Part shown: positions 1-8,591 of the stretch, one piece after another | Numbering within the stretch: position 1 is the first letter of the stretch | How the letters are laid out: each line of letters opens with the position of its first letter | DNA from: Roseibium album | GTDB lineage: Bacteria; Pseudomonadota; Alphaproteobacteria; Rhizobiales; Stappiaceae | Reading direction: 5' to 3' | Length of the DNA stretch: 64,000 bases | Assembly (NCBI RefSeq): GCF_001404515.1 | Contig: NZ_CXWE01000007.1 | Coordinates: forward strand, 186,001-250,000 | Position numbers and translations under genes: made by a program | Notes under the pieces: model-generated | What the model saw: the letters and a program-made list of their open reading frames with translations, nothing else | Database searches by the model: none | What the model was told of the DNA's origin: nothing

Positions 1-2
1 GC

Positions 3-56
3 TATCCGGCACAGGTCGAGGAGGTGCATGAAAGAGACCGCTTGGAGAGAGTTTGA
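3..56 (+). CDS. possible C-terminal end of an upstream gene (partial)
   Basis: One forward frame is open from the window edge and reads YPAQVEEVHERDRLERV before a TGA at 54-56. Its composition would suit the last helix of a soluble protein entering from outside the window. Seventeen codons are too few to assign a family, so this may be chance. About 120 bases without a recognised feature follow before the convergent DUF3616 gene. Confidence 0.25.
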   Translation, partial: YPAQVEEVHERDRLERV

Positions 57-178
57 GCGTCACACCGATACAATTGAAAAACGATCGGAGCGCAAGCCCT
101 CTTCAACAGAAATCGGACCTCCTGCCCGCTGCATTGAAGACCATTGATCGGCATGTTGGCGCGCGTTCCGACAGAGGC

Positions 179-1231
179 CTATCTGCCGATAATGAACTCG
201 ACCGGTGCCCCGTTTTTCTCGCCGTCGAACAGCACTAGTACGCGATAAGTCGTGTCGGTTTCTTCAAGCAACAGCAGTGTCTCTGCACTCGCATTTACAT
301 CGACGCCCGGAAGCGCGCCCAGAGGCTGTGCCTCATCGCCTGATTTTCCGCTCCAGAACCAGAGAGACGGCGACGGTGAAGGTGGGGCGCGTTCTTCGCC
401 GCAAGTGAAATCTTCAGATCCGCGGCGGTCGTCACTTCTTCCTGCCAGAATGAGAAGGCCATCTTTTACACGGGTCAGGTCTCTCACGCCGACATTGTCG
501 CCCAGCTTGACCCTGGCAGTTGTCGATGTGGGCGGTGTCTCCATGAACAGCTCTTCGGAGGGCACCTGCAGGATCAGGGCGTGATTGGCAAGACAGGGAC
601 TTCTGAGACCGAACAGCATGTCGCCGTCCAGCTCCGAAATCCCCTCGATGGTCACACCATTTCTGTCCAGCCTCTGGTCTGCATAAGTCGCAAGATCGGG
701 ATTGGACCTGATCGTTTCGGCCAGGAGCATGGTTCGCTCGACTTCCGGTGCCACCTTCTTGTCGATGTACTTGAAAGTCGGCTTGCCGGACCTGGTCTTG
801 ACCGGAAACCGGAACAGTGTGAAGCGAGACTGCTGGAACTCACCGCCTCGGGAAAGCCCGTGCGAACCGGTAACATAGAAATAGGACGGTGCTTTGCCGT
901 CACTGGAAGGCACAAAGACCACACCTTCCGCATCGATCTCGCCCATTTTCTTGCCGTCGACCTTTTTCGGCAGCAGCCTGATAACGCCTTTCTTGTCCGG
1001 GTCGAGCCTGTTTTTCTTCAGCTTGAAAAACTGCGCATAGTTCCGTTCGTCATTGGCTGCCAGACACAAACCTCCGTCTGGAACGCAGTCAGCCCCGCTG
1101 ATCGACTCACGCGCATTGCTGCTTTTTTCAAAGTCGGGTTTGACCTGCCACTTTTCGGTTGAGCGAATGATCTCCGCCGATGCCGAGGACAAGGAGAGTG
1201 ACGTCAGAATTAGGAAAGGAAACAGGCGCAT
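179..1231 (-). CDS. DUF3616 domain-containing secreted protein
   Basis: The protein has 350 residues with an N-terminal signal peptide (basic MR, hydrophobic core LFPFLILTSLSLSSASA, likely cleavage near residue 19), so it should be exported. The body resembles DUF3616 proteins, which are predicted beta-propeller-like and of unknown activity; the IEGISELDGDMLFGLRSPC segment around residues 195-213 is a typical block. The ATG is preceded by GGAGCAATC, a good ribosome site. It lies 89 bases downstream of the NAD-kinase-like gene on the same strand and could be read from that operon. No enzymatic residues can be named with confidence. Confidence 0.7.
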   Translation of the reverse strand: MRLFPFLILTSLSLSSASAEIIRSTEKWQVKPDFEKSSNARESISGADCVPDGGLCLAANDERNYAQFFKLKKNRLDPDKKGVIRLLPKKVDGKKMGEIDAEGVVFVPSSDGKAPSYFYVTGSHGLSRGGEFQQSRFTLFRFPVKTRSGKPTFKYIDKKVAPEVERTMLLAETIRSNPDLATYADQRLDRNGVTIEGISELDGDMLFGLRSPCLANHALILQVPSEELFMETPPTSTTARVKLGDNVGVRDLTRVKDGLLILAGRSDDRRGSEDFTCGEERAPPSPSPSLWFWSGKSGDEAQPLGALPGVDVNASAETLLLLEETDTTYRVLVLFDGEKNGAPVEFIIGR

Positions 1232-1320
1232 GATTGCTCCGCACCATGATGGTCAATGTCTACTGCCCATACCTTCACATTCTTCAAGTGCTGTCCAGCC
1301 GGATCTGTGCCCGTCGTGGG

Positions 1321-2241
1321 CTAATGCGCTGGAAGGTTCTCGTGCAGACTGGAGACCAGGTTCAGTGTCTTGTCAGCGATCGAAATGGTCACCCGGCGGC
1401 CCCAGTCGAAACGCATGAAATCCTGTTCGATACCGTCGGCAAAGATGACACCGCCATCGTTGATACGTGAGGTCATTTGCAAAACGGAACCTTCGCGAAT
1501 GGCTCCGGCCCGCATTTCACAGCCGCTGAGATGGCTCGGCCACGGCTCGCGGGCAAAATAGAGCGCTGTTGGATCTGTTGGCAGTATCTCAAACATCTGG
1601 TGCGTCGATGTCATGATGGATTTCGCCCATCCTGTTGCACCTGTCCCGGTGGAAACGATTACGCCGGAAGACGACTGGTATTCTTCTTGCCCAGCCGAGC
1701 GAATGAAATAGCGGGCTGACTGATGGCTGCGGTGGCCGATAAAGAGTTCGTTGAGCGCACTCAGTGTTCCACCCCCGCCGGCTCTGGCGGACACCATCGT
1801 TCTGCGCTCGATTGGAGCGTCATTGTTTTCTATCAACCTGAGCAGTGGGGCAACCTCGCCCGGGAGAACTCTTGTCAGAATTCCCTCCGAACCGGACTTT
1901 CCCGGCATGACGCCTATCACAGGTTGGCCGGAACAGTATTTTGCCAGATTGGCAACCAGCCCGTCCTGTCCGATGGCCATGACGATGTCATTTTCCGTGA
2001 ACAGGAACCGATCCAGATCGTCACGCTCGACACTGGCAACCGACCAGTCATTCGGCACGGCTGCCTTTGTCTGCTGAATCGCCGACTGCAGCGCAGCATG
2101 TACCGCTTCCACCTCATCGATGTCCTGATCCCGGCTCCGCAGAAAAAAGGCGGCCTGTCCCCGCGTTCCATGAGCAGCCAGCAGCGCCTGATACTCCGAT
2201 TGCCGGGTCACGAGGACAACGCGGGGTGCCAGACTGCTCAT
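1321..2241 (-). CDS. NAD kinase-like (diacylglycerol/NAD kinase fold) protein
   Basis: This 306-residue protein has the layout of the NAD(+)/sphingosine kinase superfamily. A GQDG motif at residues 91-94 stands where NAD kinases have GGDG, an NE pair occurs in LNELFIGHRS near 165, and SSGVIVSTGTGATGW near 190-204 corresponds to the TGSTAY-type region. It is therefore predicted to bind NAD and ATP and may phosphorylate NAD, but the motifs differ from housekeeping PpnK, so activity is uncertain. Its ATG overlaps the stop of the SPFH gene by four bases, indicating translational coupling. The third gene of the operon, behind an NrtR-type regulator, which supports a role in nicotinamide-nucleotide metabolism. 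Confidence 0.7.
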   Translation of the reverse strand: MSSLAPRVVLVTRQSEYQALLAAHGTRGQAAFFLRSRDQDIDEVEAVHAALQSAIQQTKAAVPNDWSVASVERDDLDRFLFTENDIVMAIGQDGLVANLAKYCSGQPVIGVMPGKSGSEGILTRVLPGEVAPLLRLIENNDAPIERRTMVSARAGGGGTLSALNELFIGHRSHQSARYFIRSAGQEEYQSSSGVIVSTGTGATGWAKSIMTSTHQMFEILPTDPTALYFAREPWPSHLSGCEMRAGAIREGSVLQMTSRINDGGVIFADGIEQDFMRFDWGRRVTISIADKTLNLVSSLHENLPAH

Positions 2242-3236
2242 GACCTTGCCTCATCACGCACCGGGTTCGCTTTCATGGCGCCCTGAACCTGGCCGATCAC
2301 ATTCGACAGCATGTCGGGGGTCACCGTCAGATTGTCGATGTTCTGCAGTTTGCCGGCAAACTCTTGAGCTGCCATTGCAAACATCACCATGGGAGGAAGA
2401 TCGGCATAGACCGCCATCCGTTCCTTTTCCATGTCTGTGCGCGCCTGATCGATGGTCCGGATCCGGCCGGCTTCGGCATTTGCATCGATTTTCAATGCAG
2501 CGGCCTGGGCTTCGGCCTGGAACCTGGCATTTTCATCTTCACGCGCGATCAACTGCTTGCGCTGGGTCTCCAGTTCGATTTTTGTGCTCAGCTCGTTTTC
2601 TGCAATCGCGCGTTCTTTCTCCACGGCAAGTGCACGTCTGGCAAAGGTCGCCTCGTCCGCTCTTTGCTGGAGGTCTTCGAATGTGGGCGTCTGCAGGGCG
2701 CGGGCAAGGGCGGAGCTGGGAGACACGTCATCCACTCCGACGCCGACGATCTCGACGCCCATTGCCGCCATGGTGCCGTCTTCTGCAAACCCGTTTCTCA
2801 AGGCAAGTTGCAGTGGTTCCACACCTGCCTCCAGAAGGTCCCGCACGGTGTTGGATTTGACGTAGGCGGAAATGTAGCGTCTGCCGAGCGAGCCGATCTG
2901 GTCATTGATCTGATCGATGGGTTGCCCCAGCAGCAGGCCCTTCTTCAGGTCGATGGTGAAATCGATGCGGTCTCCGAGAACTTCCGCGTTCGCGACACGC
3001 CAGATGATGCTGCCTTGTACAGTCAGGTCCTGATAGTCCCTGGATTGCCCTTTCAGCAGGAAGGGCAGAGTGCGGTCATCCATCGGTATTTCACTGAGTG
3101 AGGTTCTCGCCGGCAGGAACCAGAAGGACAGTCCCTTGCCTGAGCGCACACGCCTGCCCTTGTGGAATTGTTGGACATGGCAGGAGGCGTCGGCACGAAT
3201 GTGACGCAGGAACGGGTATCTTTGTATCTGTGCCAT
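2238..3236 (-). CDS. SPFH/band 7 domain protein, soluble type
   Basis: The 332-residue product has an SPFH/prohibitin-like domain over about residues 30-215, followed by a charged alanine/glutamate-rich coiled coil at about 215-290 (RRALAVEKERAIAENELSTK and onward) and a short C-terminal helix. SPFH proteins form large membrane-associated ring scaffolds. This one has no N-terminal transmembrane segment, so it may be cytoplasmic or peripheral. I chose the ATG at 3236 because AGGAAGGA lies just upstream; a longer frame to 3299 lacks a site and overlaps the Nudix gene. It sits between the NrtR-like regulator and the NAD-kinase-like gene. Confidence 0.75.
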   Translation of the reverse strand: MAQIQRYPFLRHIRADASCHVQQFHKGRRVRSGKGLSFWFLPARTSLSEIPMDDRTLPFLLKGQSRDYQDLTVQGSIIWRVANAEVLGDRIDFTIDLKKGLLLGQPIDQINDQIGSLGRRYISAYVKSNTVRDLLEAGVEPLQLALRNGFAEDGTMAAMGVEIVGVGVDDVSPSSALARALQTPTFEDLQQRADEATFARRALAVEKERAIAENELSTKIELETQRKQLIAREDENARFQAEAQAAALKIDANAEAGRIRTIDQARTDMEKERMAVYADLPPMVMFAMAAQEFAGKLQNIDNLTVTPDMLSNVIGQVQGAMKANPVRDEARS

Positions 3237-3249
3237 TTCCAGATCCTTC

Positions 3250-3933
3250 CTAGATCCGTGTGTAGAGTTCTGCCGGTCTGAATGCAGACCCTGTTTCACG
3301 TTTGCCAGTTGGTTTTATGATCTTTCGGTCGAGCAGTTTTCGTCTGAATGCCGGCTTGGTAAGCGGCCGGTCGAGGATGGCCTCGTAGATCTCCTGCGCC
3401 TGCCGCAAGGTGAAAACCGGGGGAAGCAGTTCAAGAGCCACGCTCGTGTAGTCCAGTTTGCCTCGCAGCCGTTTGACCACGTCACCGAGAATGTATGCGT
3501 GGTCAAATGCGAGGGACAGTTCGCCAAGCGTTCCGGTCAAGGCACGGGCACTGCCCCCCGTGTTGTCCTTCCAGTCGGTGTGTACTTGCGCAAGGGTCAG
3601 TTCCTTGTTGGCCTTGACCAGCCGGCTCAGGTTTTCAAATGGAACAAGGGCAAAATGCGTGACACTTATGACGCGTTCGCGCGGGTCCCTGTCCGGAGCT
3701 CCATAGGTGAATAGCTGCTCGAGATAGACCTCAATCACGCCGACCTTTTCGCGAAGAACACGCTTGGCGGTGTCCTCGATTGCCTCTTCCATGTGAACGA
3801 AGCCACCCGGGATCGCCCAGTCACCTCCGACCGTGTTCGCGTCCTTTCGCACCATCAGCATGCAGTGCAATTTGCCTTCTGCGACCGTGATCAAGGCAAG
3901 GTCTACCGCGACAGACGGTTTGGGATAGGACAT
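3250..3933 (-). CDS. NrtR-family Nudix-related transcriptional regulator
   Basis: The 227-residue protein has an N-terminal Nudix fold (residues 8-140) and a C-terminal winged helix (about 155-225, PPVFTLRQAQEIYEAILDRP then FRRKLLDRKIIKPTG), the architecture of NrtR regulators that control NAD metabolism and sense ADP-ribose-type ligands. The Nudix box is incomplete: G44 and E50 are present, but the second position after R58 is Val59 and the second Glu of the EE pair is Lys63. Hydrolysis is therefore doubtful and a sensor role likely. The ATG at 3933 follows AAGGAG with good spacing. It is the first gene of an operon with the SPFH and NAD-kinase-like genes. Confidence 0.8.
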   Translation of the reverse strand: MSYPKPSVAVDLALITVAEGKLHCMLMVRKDANTVGGDWAIPGGFVHMEEAIEDTAKRVLREKVGVIEVYLEQLFTYGAPDRDPRERVISVTHFALVPFENLSRLVKANKELTLAQVHTDWKDNTGGSARALTGTLGELSLAFDHAYILGDVVKRLRGKLDYTSVALELLPPVFTLRQAQEIYEAILDRPLTKPAFRRKLLDRKIIKPTGKRETGSAFRPAELYTRI

Positions 3934-3984
3934 GATATACTCCTTATAATCAATATAGATATAACTAAATAGGATATAAGTCAA
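3934..3984 (-). promoter_or_regulatory. promoter/operator region of the nudix-SPFH-NADK operon
   Basis: Reading on the minus strand, TTGACT (3984-3979) is followed after 17 bases by TATCTA (3961-3956), a plausible sigma-70 promoter with a weak -10. The very AT-rich stretch holds GATATA repeats at 3934, 3958 and 3973 and a variant GATATG at 3998. Such repeats near the start of an NrtR-type gene are candidate self-regulatory sites, but they are not an inverted repeat and the assignment is inferred. Confidence 0.35.
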
Positions 3985-4153
3985 TAAACAAAGACAAGAT
4001 ATGAAATCTTCCGAAAAATCAGAGTGATGGGAGAGAGAAGAGCGGATAGATTACAGGAAGGAATGCCGTTTAGCCGACATTGGCCAACTTTTTTGCGTCA
4101 GGGAAACAGGAGAAGTTTCCTGCACGGCTGAACAATTGGCTGCTGCTTGAAAC

Positions 4154-4184
4154 AAAAAAAGCCCGGCATTTCTGCCGGGCTTTT
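4154..4184 (-). terminator. Rho-independent terminator of rpsA
   Basis: An eight-base perfect stem, GCCCGGCA (4161-4168) with TGCCGGGC (4173-4180), has a four-base loop and is followed on the minus strand by seven T residues (4160-4154). It lies 33 bases beyond the rpsA stop. The four T residues on the other side could give weak bidirectional function. Confidence 0.9.
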
Positions 4185-4216
4185 CTGTTCCATTCTCGAT
4201 TGGAGAAGTGGAGTTT

Positions 4217-5914
4217 CTAGTCGTCGGACTGCTGCTTCAGGGCAGCACCCAGAATGTCGCCGAGGGACGCGCCGGAGTCGGAAGAACCGTACTGTGCGAC
4301 AGCTTCCTTCTCTTCTGCGATTTCGAGCGCCTTGATCGACACGGTGACCCGGCGGGTCTTCTTGTCGAACTGGGTGATACGGGCGTCGAACTTGTCGCCG
4401 ACGGAGTATCTCTCGGGACGCTGTTCTTCACGGTCGCGGGACAGGTCGGCGCGGCGGATGAAGGCCGTCAGGTCGCTGTCTGCGATCTTGACGTCCAGGC
4501 CGCCATCCTTGATCTCGGTGACTTCACAGGTAACCACAGAGTTCTTGCGGAGTTCGCCACCTGCACCGGTTTCCATCGGGTCGCCGGTGAGCTGCTTGAT
4601 GCCCAGGGAGATACGCTCCTTGTCGACATCGACATCCAGAACGACGGCCTTGACCATGTCGCCCTTCTTGTACTCTTCGATGACCTGCTCGCCCGGACGG
4701 TTCCAGTCGAGATCGGAAAGGTGAACCATGCCGTCCACGTCGCCGTCGAGGCCGATGAACAATCCGAATTCGGTCTTGTTCTTGACTTCGCCTTCGACAT
4801 TGGTGCCGACCGGGAACTGCTCTGCGAACGCATCCCACGGATTCTGCAGGGTCTGCTTGAGACCGAGCGAGATGCGGCGCTTGACCGGATCGACTTCCAG
4901 GATCATAACTTCGACTTCCTGGGAAGTGGAAACGATCTTGCCCGGATGGACGTTCTTCTTGGTCCAGGACATTTCCGAAACGTGGATCAGGCCTTCGATG
5001 CCCGGCTCCAGCTCGACGAATGCGCCGTAGTCGGTGATGTTGGTCACGCGGCCGGTGAACTTGGCTTCGATCGGGTACTTGGCTTCAATGCCATCCCACG
5101 GATCGGTTTCAAGCTGCTTCATGCCGAGGCTGATGCGGTGCGTTTCCTGGTTGACGCGGATGATCTGCACCTTGACGGTCTGGCCGATGGTGAGAACTTC
5201 CGACGGATGGTTGATGCGGCGCCACGCGATGTCGGTGACGTGCAACAGTCCATCGATACCGCCGAGGTCGACGAACGCACCGTAGTCGGTGATGTTCTTG
5301 ACCACACCTTCCACGGTATGTCCTTCTTCCAGGCTCTGGACCAGTTCCGAACGCTGTTCGGCGCGGGTCTCTTCCAGAACGACACGGCGTGACACGACGA
5401 TGTTGCCGCGACGCTTGTCCATTTTCAGGATCTGGAACGGCTGCGGCGTATGCATCAGCGGGGTCACGTCGCGCACCGGACGGATGTCCACCTGGGAACG
5501 CGGCAGGAATGCAACTGCGCCATCCAGATCGACGGTGAAACCGCCCTTGACCTGGTTGAAGATCTGGCCGTTGACTTTTTCGTTGGCTTCGAACGCGACT
5601 TCCAGGCGAACCCAGCTTTCTTCGCGGCGGGCTTTTTCGCGCGACAGAACGGCTTCGCCGAGAGCGTTCTCGACACGCTCCAGGTAAACTTCAACTTCCG
5701 TGCCAACGCCCATTTCGCCGTCACGGCCCTTGGCGCCGAATTCCTTCAGCGGCACGCGGCCTTCAACCTTGAGGCCGACGTCGATGACGGCAAGGTCCTT
5801 TTCGATGGCGACAACGGTGCCCTTGACGACGGCACCTTCATAAAGGTCGTTCTGGACGAAAGACTCTTCGAGTAGAGCTGCAAAATCCTCGGTAGAGGGA
5901 TTGAAATCGGTCAT
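4217..5914 (-). CDS. rpsA: 30S ribosomal protein S1
   Basis: The 565-residue product carries six S1 (OB-fold) repeats, seen as recurring VKGTVVAIEKDLAVIDVG, VVKNITDYGAFVDLGGIDG, VTNITDYGAFVELEPGIEG, VKNKTEFGLFIGLDGDVDG and related units. S1 binds mRNA on the 30S subunit and unfolds structured leaders during initiation. Length is normal for an alphaproteobacterial S1. The ATG is preceded by CAGGAGAATAA. The gene follows aroA and cmk on the same strand, a very common order in this class, with a 271-base gap that probably holds its own promoter. A strong terminator lies downstream. Confidence 0.98.
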   Translation of the reverse strand: MTDFNPSTEDFAALLEESFVQNDLYEGAVVKGTVVAIEKDLAVIDVGLKVEGRVPLKEFGAKGRDGEMGVGTEVEVYLERVENALGEAVLSREKARREESWVRLEVAFEANEKVNGQIFNQVKGGFTVDLDGAVAFLPRSQVDIRPVRDVTPLMHTPQPFQILKMDKRRGNIVVSRRVVLEETRAEQRSELVQSLEEGHTVEGVVKNITDYGAFVDLGGIDGLLHVTDIAWRRINHPSEVLTIGQTVKVQIIRVNQETHRISLGMKQLETDPWDGIEAKYPIEAKFTGRVTNITDYGAFVELEPGIEGLIHVSEMSWTKKNVHPGKIVSTSQEVEVMILEVDPVKRRISLGLKQTLQNPWDAFAEQFPVGTNVEGEVKNKTEFGLFIGLDGDVDGMVHLSDLDWNRPGEQVIEEYKKGDMVKAVVLDVDVDKERISLGIKQLTGDPMETGAGGELRKNSVVTCEVTEIKDGGLDVKIADSDLTAFIRRADLSRDREEQRPERYSVGDKFDARITQFDKKTRRVTVSIKALEIAEEKEAVAQYGSSDSGASLGDILGAALKQQSDD

Positions 5915-6185
5915 TTATTCTCCTGAGCGCCTGTGGGCGCACCGCCGGCGGGTTGGTGTTGCACTCCGGATTGTCCGTCTCCCGGGATCGCGGTTTCCGC
6001 TGATCCTGCCGCTCGAAAGCGGGCCGGCGGAGGCGGAAGACAAAAAATCCAGTCTCGTCACAGGACGCAGATATGCAGCGTCCTGCCGAAATTACTGTCG
6101 TTCTTAACAAGAACAGCTGGCCCTCAGGGCCGTTTGCCCCGGATGCACGAAAAGGGGCACACCTGCCGGCGGACCCCACGTTCGT

Positions 6186-6812
6186 CTAAACACCCTTGGC
6201 GCGGGACACGATATCCACAGCCGCCTGGAACGCGCTCTCTATATCCATTTCTGTCGTATCTAGCAAGACCGCATCGTCAGCTTGTTTCATCGGCGCAACG
6301 GTTCTCTGGCTGTCGCGCTCGTCCCGGCGCTTCAGGTCGTCCAGCACGGATGTGTAGCCGGCGTCCTTGCCGTTGGAGATCATTTCGTCTGTTCGACGGC
6401 GCGCTCGGGCCTCCGGTGCAGCGGTAACGAACAGTTTGACGGTTGCGTCCGGGCAGACAACGGTGCCGATGTCACGTCCGTCCAGAACGGCCCCGGGAGG
6501 CGTTTGGGCAAATCGGCGCTGCAGGTTCACCAGCTCTTCGCGCAAACCGCCGAGAACCGCAATACGCGAAGCGGCCTCACCGATTTCATGAGCGGCGAGA
6601 ATACTCTTGTCCATCTGTGCAAGGTCGAGATTCTGGGCGATCTCGATGGCGACACTCTCGTCGCCGAGCGGGAGGCCATTTGCCAGCAGCGCTGCCGCGA
6701 CGGCGCGGTAGGTCAATCCCGTATCCAGATGGCGCAGGCCGAAATGATCGGCCAGCCGCCGGGCCAGGGTGCCCTTTCCGGAGGCCGCGGGCCCGTCAAT
6801 CGCGATGATCAT
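6186..6812 (-). CDS. cmk: cytidylate kinase
   Basis: The enzyme phosphorylates CMP and dCMP with ATP in pyrimidine nucleotide salvage. The 208-residue protein begins MIIAIDGPAASGKGTLARRL, where the P-loop GPAASGKGT (residues 7-15) is diagnostic, followed by HLDTGLTYRAVA and the substrate-binding GRDIGTVVCPDA region (about 125-136). The ATG overlaps the aroA stop by four bases (ATGA), so the two are translationally coupled, and rpsA follows. Length is typical. Confidence 0.97.
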   Translation of the reverse strand: MIIAIDGPAASGKGTLARRLADHFGLRHLDTGLTYRAVAAALLANGLPLGDESVAIEIAQNLDLAQMDKSILAAHEIGEAASRIAVLGGLREELVNLQRRFAQTPPGAVLDGRDIGTVVCPDATVKLFVTAAPEARARRRTDEMISNGKDAGYTSVLDDLKRRDERDSQRTVAPMKQADDAVLLDTTEMDIESAFQAAVDIVSRAKGV

Positions 6813-8164
6813 GCGGCCTCGCTGGCATTTGCCGAAATAACGGCCCCCAGTTCCTCAAAGAGTGAGGTGAAGGTGGGGAAACTCGTTGCAATCACGGCGC
6901 CGTCGTCAACGGTAACCGGTCGATGAGATGCCATGCCCAGAACCAGAAACGCCATCGCGATCCTGTGGTCAAGATGGGTTGTGACGGTGCCGCCGCCGAT
7001 ATTGTCGGCACCACCCTTCACGGTCAGCGTATCCTCGGTCTCTATGCACGGAACCCCGTTGGCTTCCAGGCCACGGGCAACCGCGGCAAGACGATCGGAT
7101 TCCTTGACGCGCAATTCGTCGAGGCCCGGCATGAATGTGTCGCCTTCGGCAAATGCGGCGGCAACCGCAAGCACGGGGTATTCGTCAATCATCGATGGAG
7201 CACGATCCGCCGGCACCGTAATGCCTTTCAACCTGCTTGCCTTCACCCGGAGGTCACCGACCTCTTCACCGCCGGTTTCCCGGCGGTTGATGATCTCGAT
7301 GTCTCCACCCATCTCGACCAGGGTGGTGATCAGGCCGGTTCGGTGCTCGTTCAGGAGGACATTTTCGATCATGACGTCAGAACCCGGTACGATCAAAGCG
7401 GCAACCAGGGGAAAGCCCGCAGAGGACGGATCGCCGGGCACGTCGATATCCTGGGGCCTCAACTCGGGTTGTCCCTTCAACTTGATGACCCTCTCACCGT
7501 TTTCGTTGTGGGAAACGGTGATGTCCGCACCAAAGCCCTTCAGCATCTTTTCCGTATGATCACGCGTGGGGATCGGTTCTATCACCGTGGTTTCGCCCGG
7601 TGCATTGAGGCCGGCAAGCAGGACCGCGGATTTGACCTGCGCGGACGGCATCGGAACCCGGTATGTGATCGGCAGAGCGGTTTCGGCACCACGAATGGAC
7701 GCCGGCAGGCGGTCGCCATCGCGTGCGATCACGTTGGTACCCATCTCGCGCAGCGGATTGAGAACGCGCCCCATCGGGCGTTTGGAAAGCGACGCATCAC
7801 CGACAAAGGTTGCGGCGATGTTGTGACTGCCGAAGATACCCATCGTCAGGCGCACGCCGGTACCGGCATTGCCGAAATCGATCACTTGTTCGGGCTCCAG
7901 CAGGCTGCCGAGACCGATGCCGTCGACGGAATAGGACCCGTCATCGAGCTGTTCGATAATGGCACCCACGGCGCGCATGGCATCTGCGGTGGCCAGAACG
8001 TCTTCCGATTCCAGCAGGCCCTTGACGGTGGTGCGGCCGACGGCAAGCGCCCCGAACATCAAGGATCTGTGGGAAATGGATTTGTCGCCCGGCACGCGGA
8101 TTGTACCGGTCAGGGAGCTGCCCGTGCTCGACGAAAGGGGAGAGGGCGCAGAATCATGTGACAT
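6809..8164 (-). CDS. aroA: 3-phosphoshikimate 1-carboxyvinyltransferase (EPSP synthase, class II)
   Basis: The enzyme joins phosphoenolpyruvate and shikimate-3-phosphate in the aromatic amino acid pathway. The 451-residue protein has GDKSISHRS (residues 26-34), the RPMGRVLNPLREMG block, DHTEKML, and the C-terminal LDHRIAMAFLVLG. It closely follows the class II (Agrobacterium CP4) type along its length. The ATG at 8164 gives MSHDS, matching the MSHG start remembered for CP4; an in-frame upstream ATG at 8215 is an alternative. At the position where CP4 has the Ala linked to glyphosate tolerance, this protein has Gly101 (FGNAGTG). It is coupled to cmk. Confidence 0.96.
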   Translation of the reverse strand: MSHDSAPSPLSSSTGSSLTGTIRVPGDKSISHRSLMFGALAVGRTTVKGLLESEDVLATADAMRAVGAIIEQLDDGSYSVDGIGLGSLLEPEQVIDFGNAGTGVRLTMGIFGSHNIAATFVGDASLSKRPMGRVLNPLREMGTNVIARDGDRLPASIRGAETALPITYRVPMPSAQVKSAVLLAGLNAPGETTVIEPIPTRDHTEKMLKGFGADITVSHNENGERVIKLKGQPELRPQDIDVPGDPSSAGFPLVAALIVPGSDVMIENVLLNEHRTGLITTLVEMGGDIEIINRRETGGEEVGDLRVKASRLKGITVPADRAPSMIDEYPVLAVAAAFAEGDTFMPGLDELRVKESDRLAAVARGLEANGVPCIETEDTLTVKGGADNIGGGTVTTHLDHRIAMAFLVLGMASHRPVTVDDGAVIATSFPTFTSLFEELGAVISANASEAA

Positions 8165-8591
8165 TTTCAATGTCCGCAACTTGGATGTTTTCAAAAAGGT
8201 GACACGTCCTATCATGTGGATGCTGCCTCGTCATCTTTCGAGTTTTTCAAGACGCGTGCCGTCACAAAACACTGTGCCGCTTCAGCCTTGAGCTGAAGCA
8301 ATTTCTGCTCGTGAGCCGCGGCAGGTTGCCGGTTAGGCCGATTGTGACGCGTTTCGGGTTGTGTCGGTCTTTTCATCAACCCGGCTTTTTGCCGTGCTTG
8401 TCATCCGCCGGACAAAGTTGAGATTTGTTGGCGAGAACTTTTTTCAGGTGCTTGATATTTGGGCCGCAACGTGCAGAAGAATGGGGCGAACGGCATTTTT
8501 CGTCCGTTTTGCCTTTGACACCGGTTGAGCTTGACGCTATGGGGCGGCCCACTTATCAAGTCAGCCATTTAACAATTGAAGGGTGAGCACA
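8165..8591. other. intergenic region between divergent aroA and TIGR02300 gene
   Basis: This 427-base divergent gap has no convincing coding frame. It should hold promoters for both genes; a sigma-70-like element toward the zinc-ribbon gene is listed separately. I saw no stem-loop strong enough to call an RNA element. Confidence 0.6.
8515..8543 (+). promoter_or_regulatory. candidate sigma-70 promoter for the TIGR02300 gene
   Basis: A consensus TTGACA (8515-8520) is followed after exactly 17 bases by TATGGG (8538-8543), about 50 bases before the start codon. The -35 is perfect and the -10 keeps the leading TAT. The position is right; activity is inferred. Confidence 0.45.

Noticed and set aside
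4208..5392. long open frame on the plus strand opposite rpsA
   Set aside because: It mirrors the high-GC third-position bias of rpsA on the other strand, has no ribosome site and no recognisable fold.
6923..8161. 412-codon open frame opposite aroA
   Set aside because: Antisense to a certain gene and shaped by its codon bias; the predicted product is low in structure and unlike any family.
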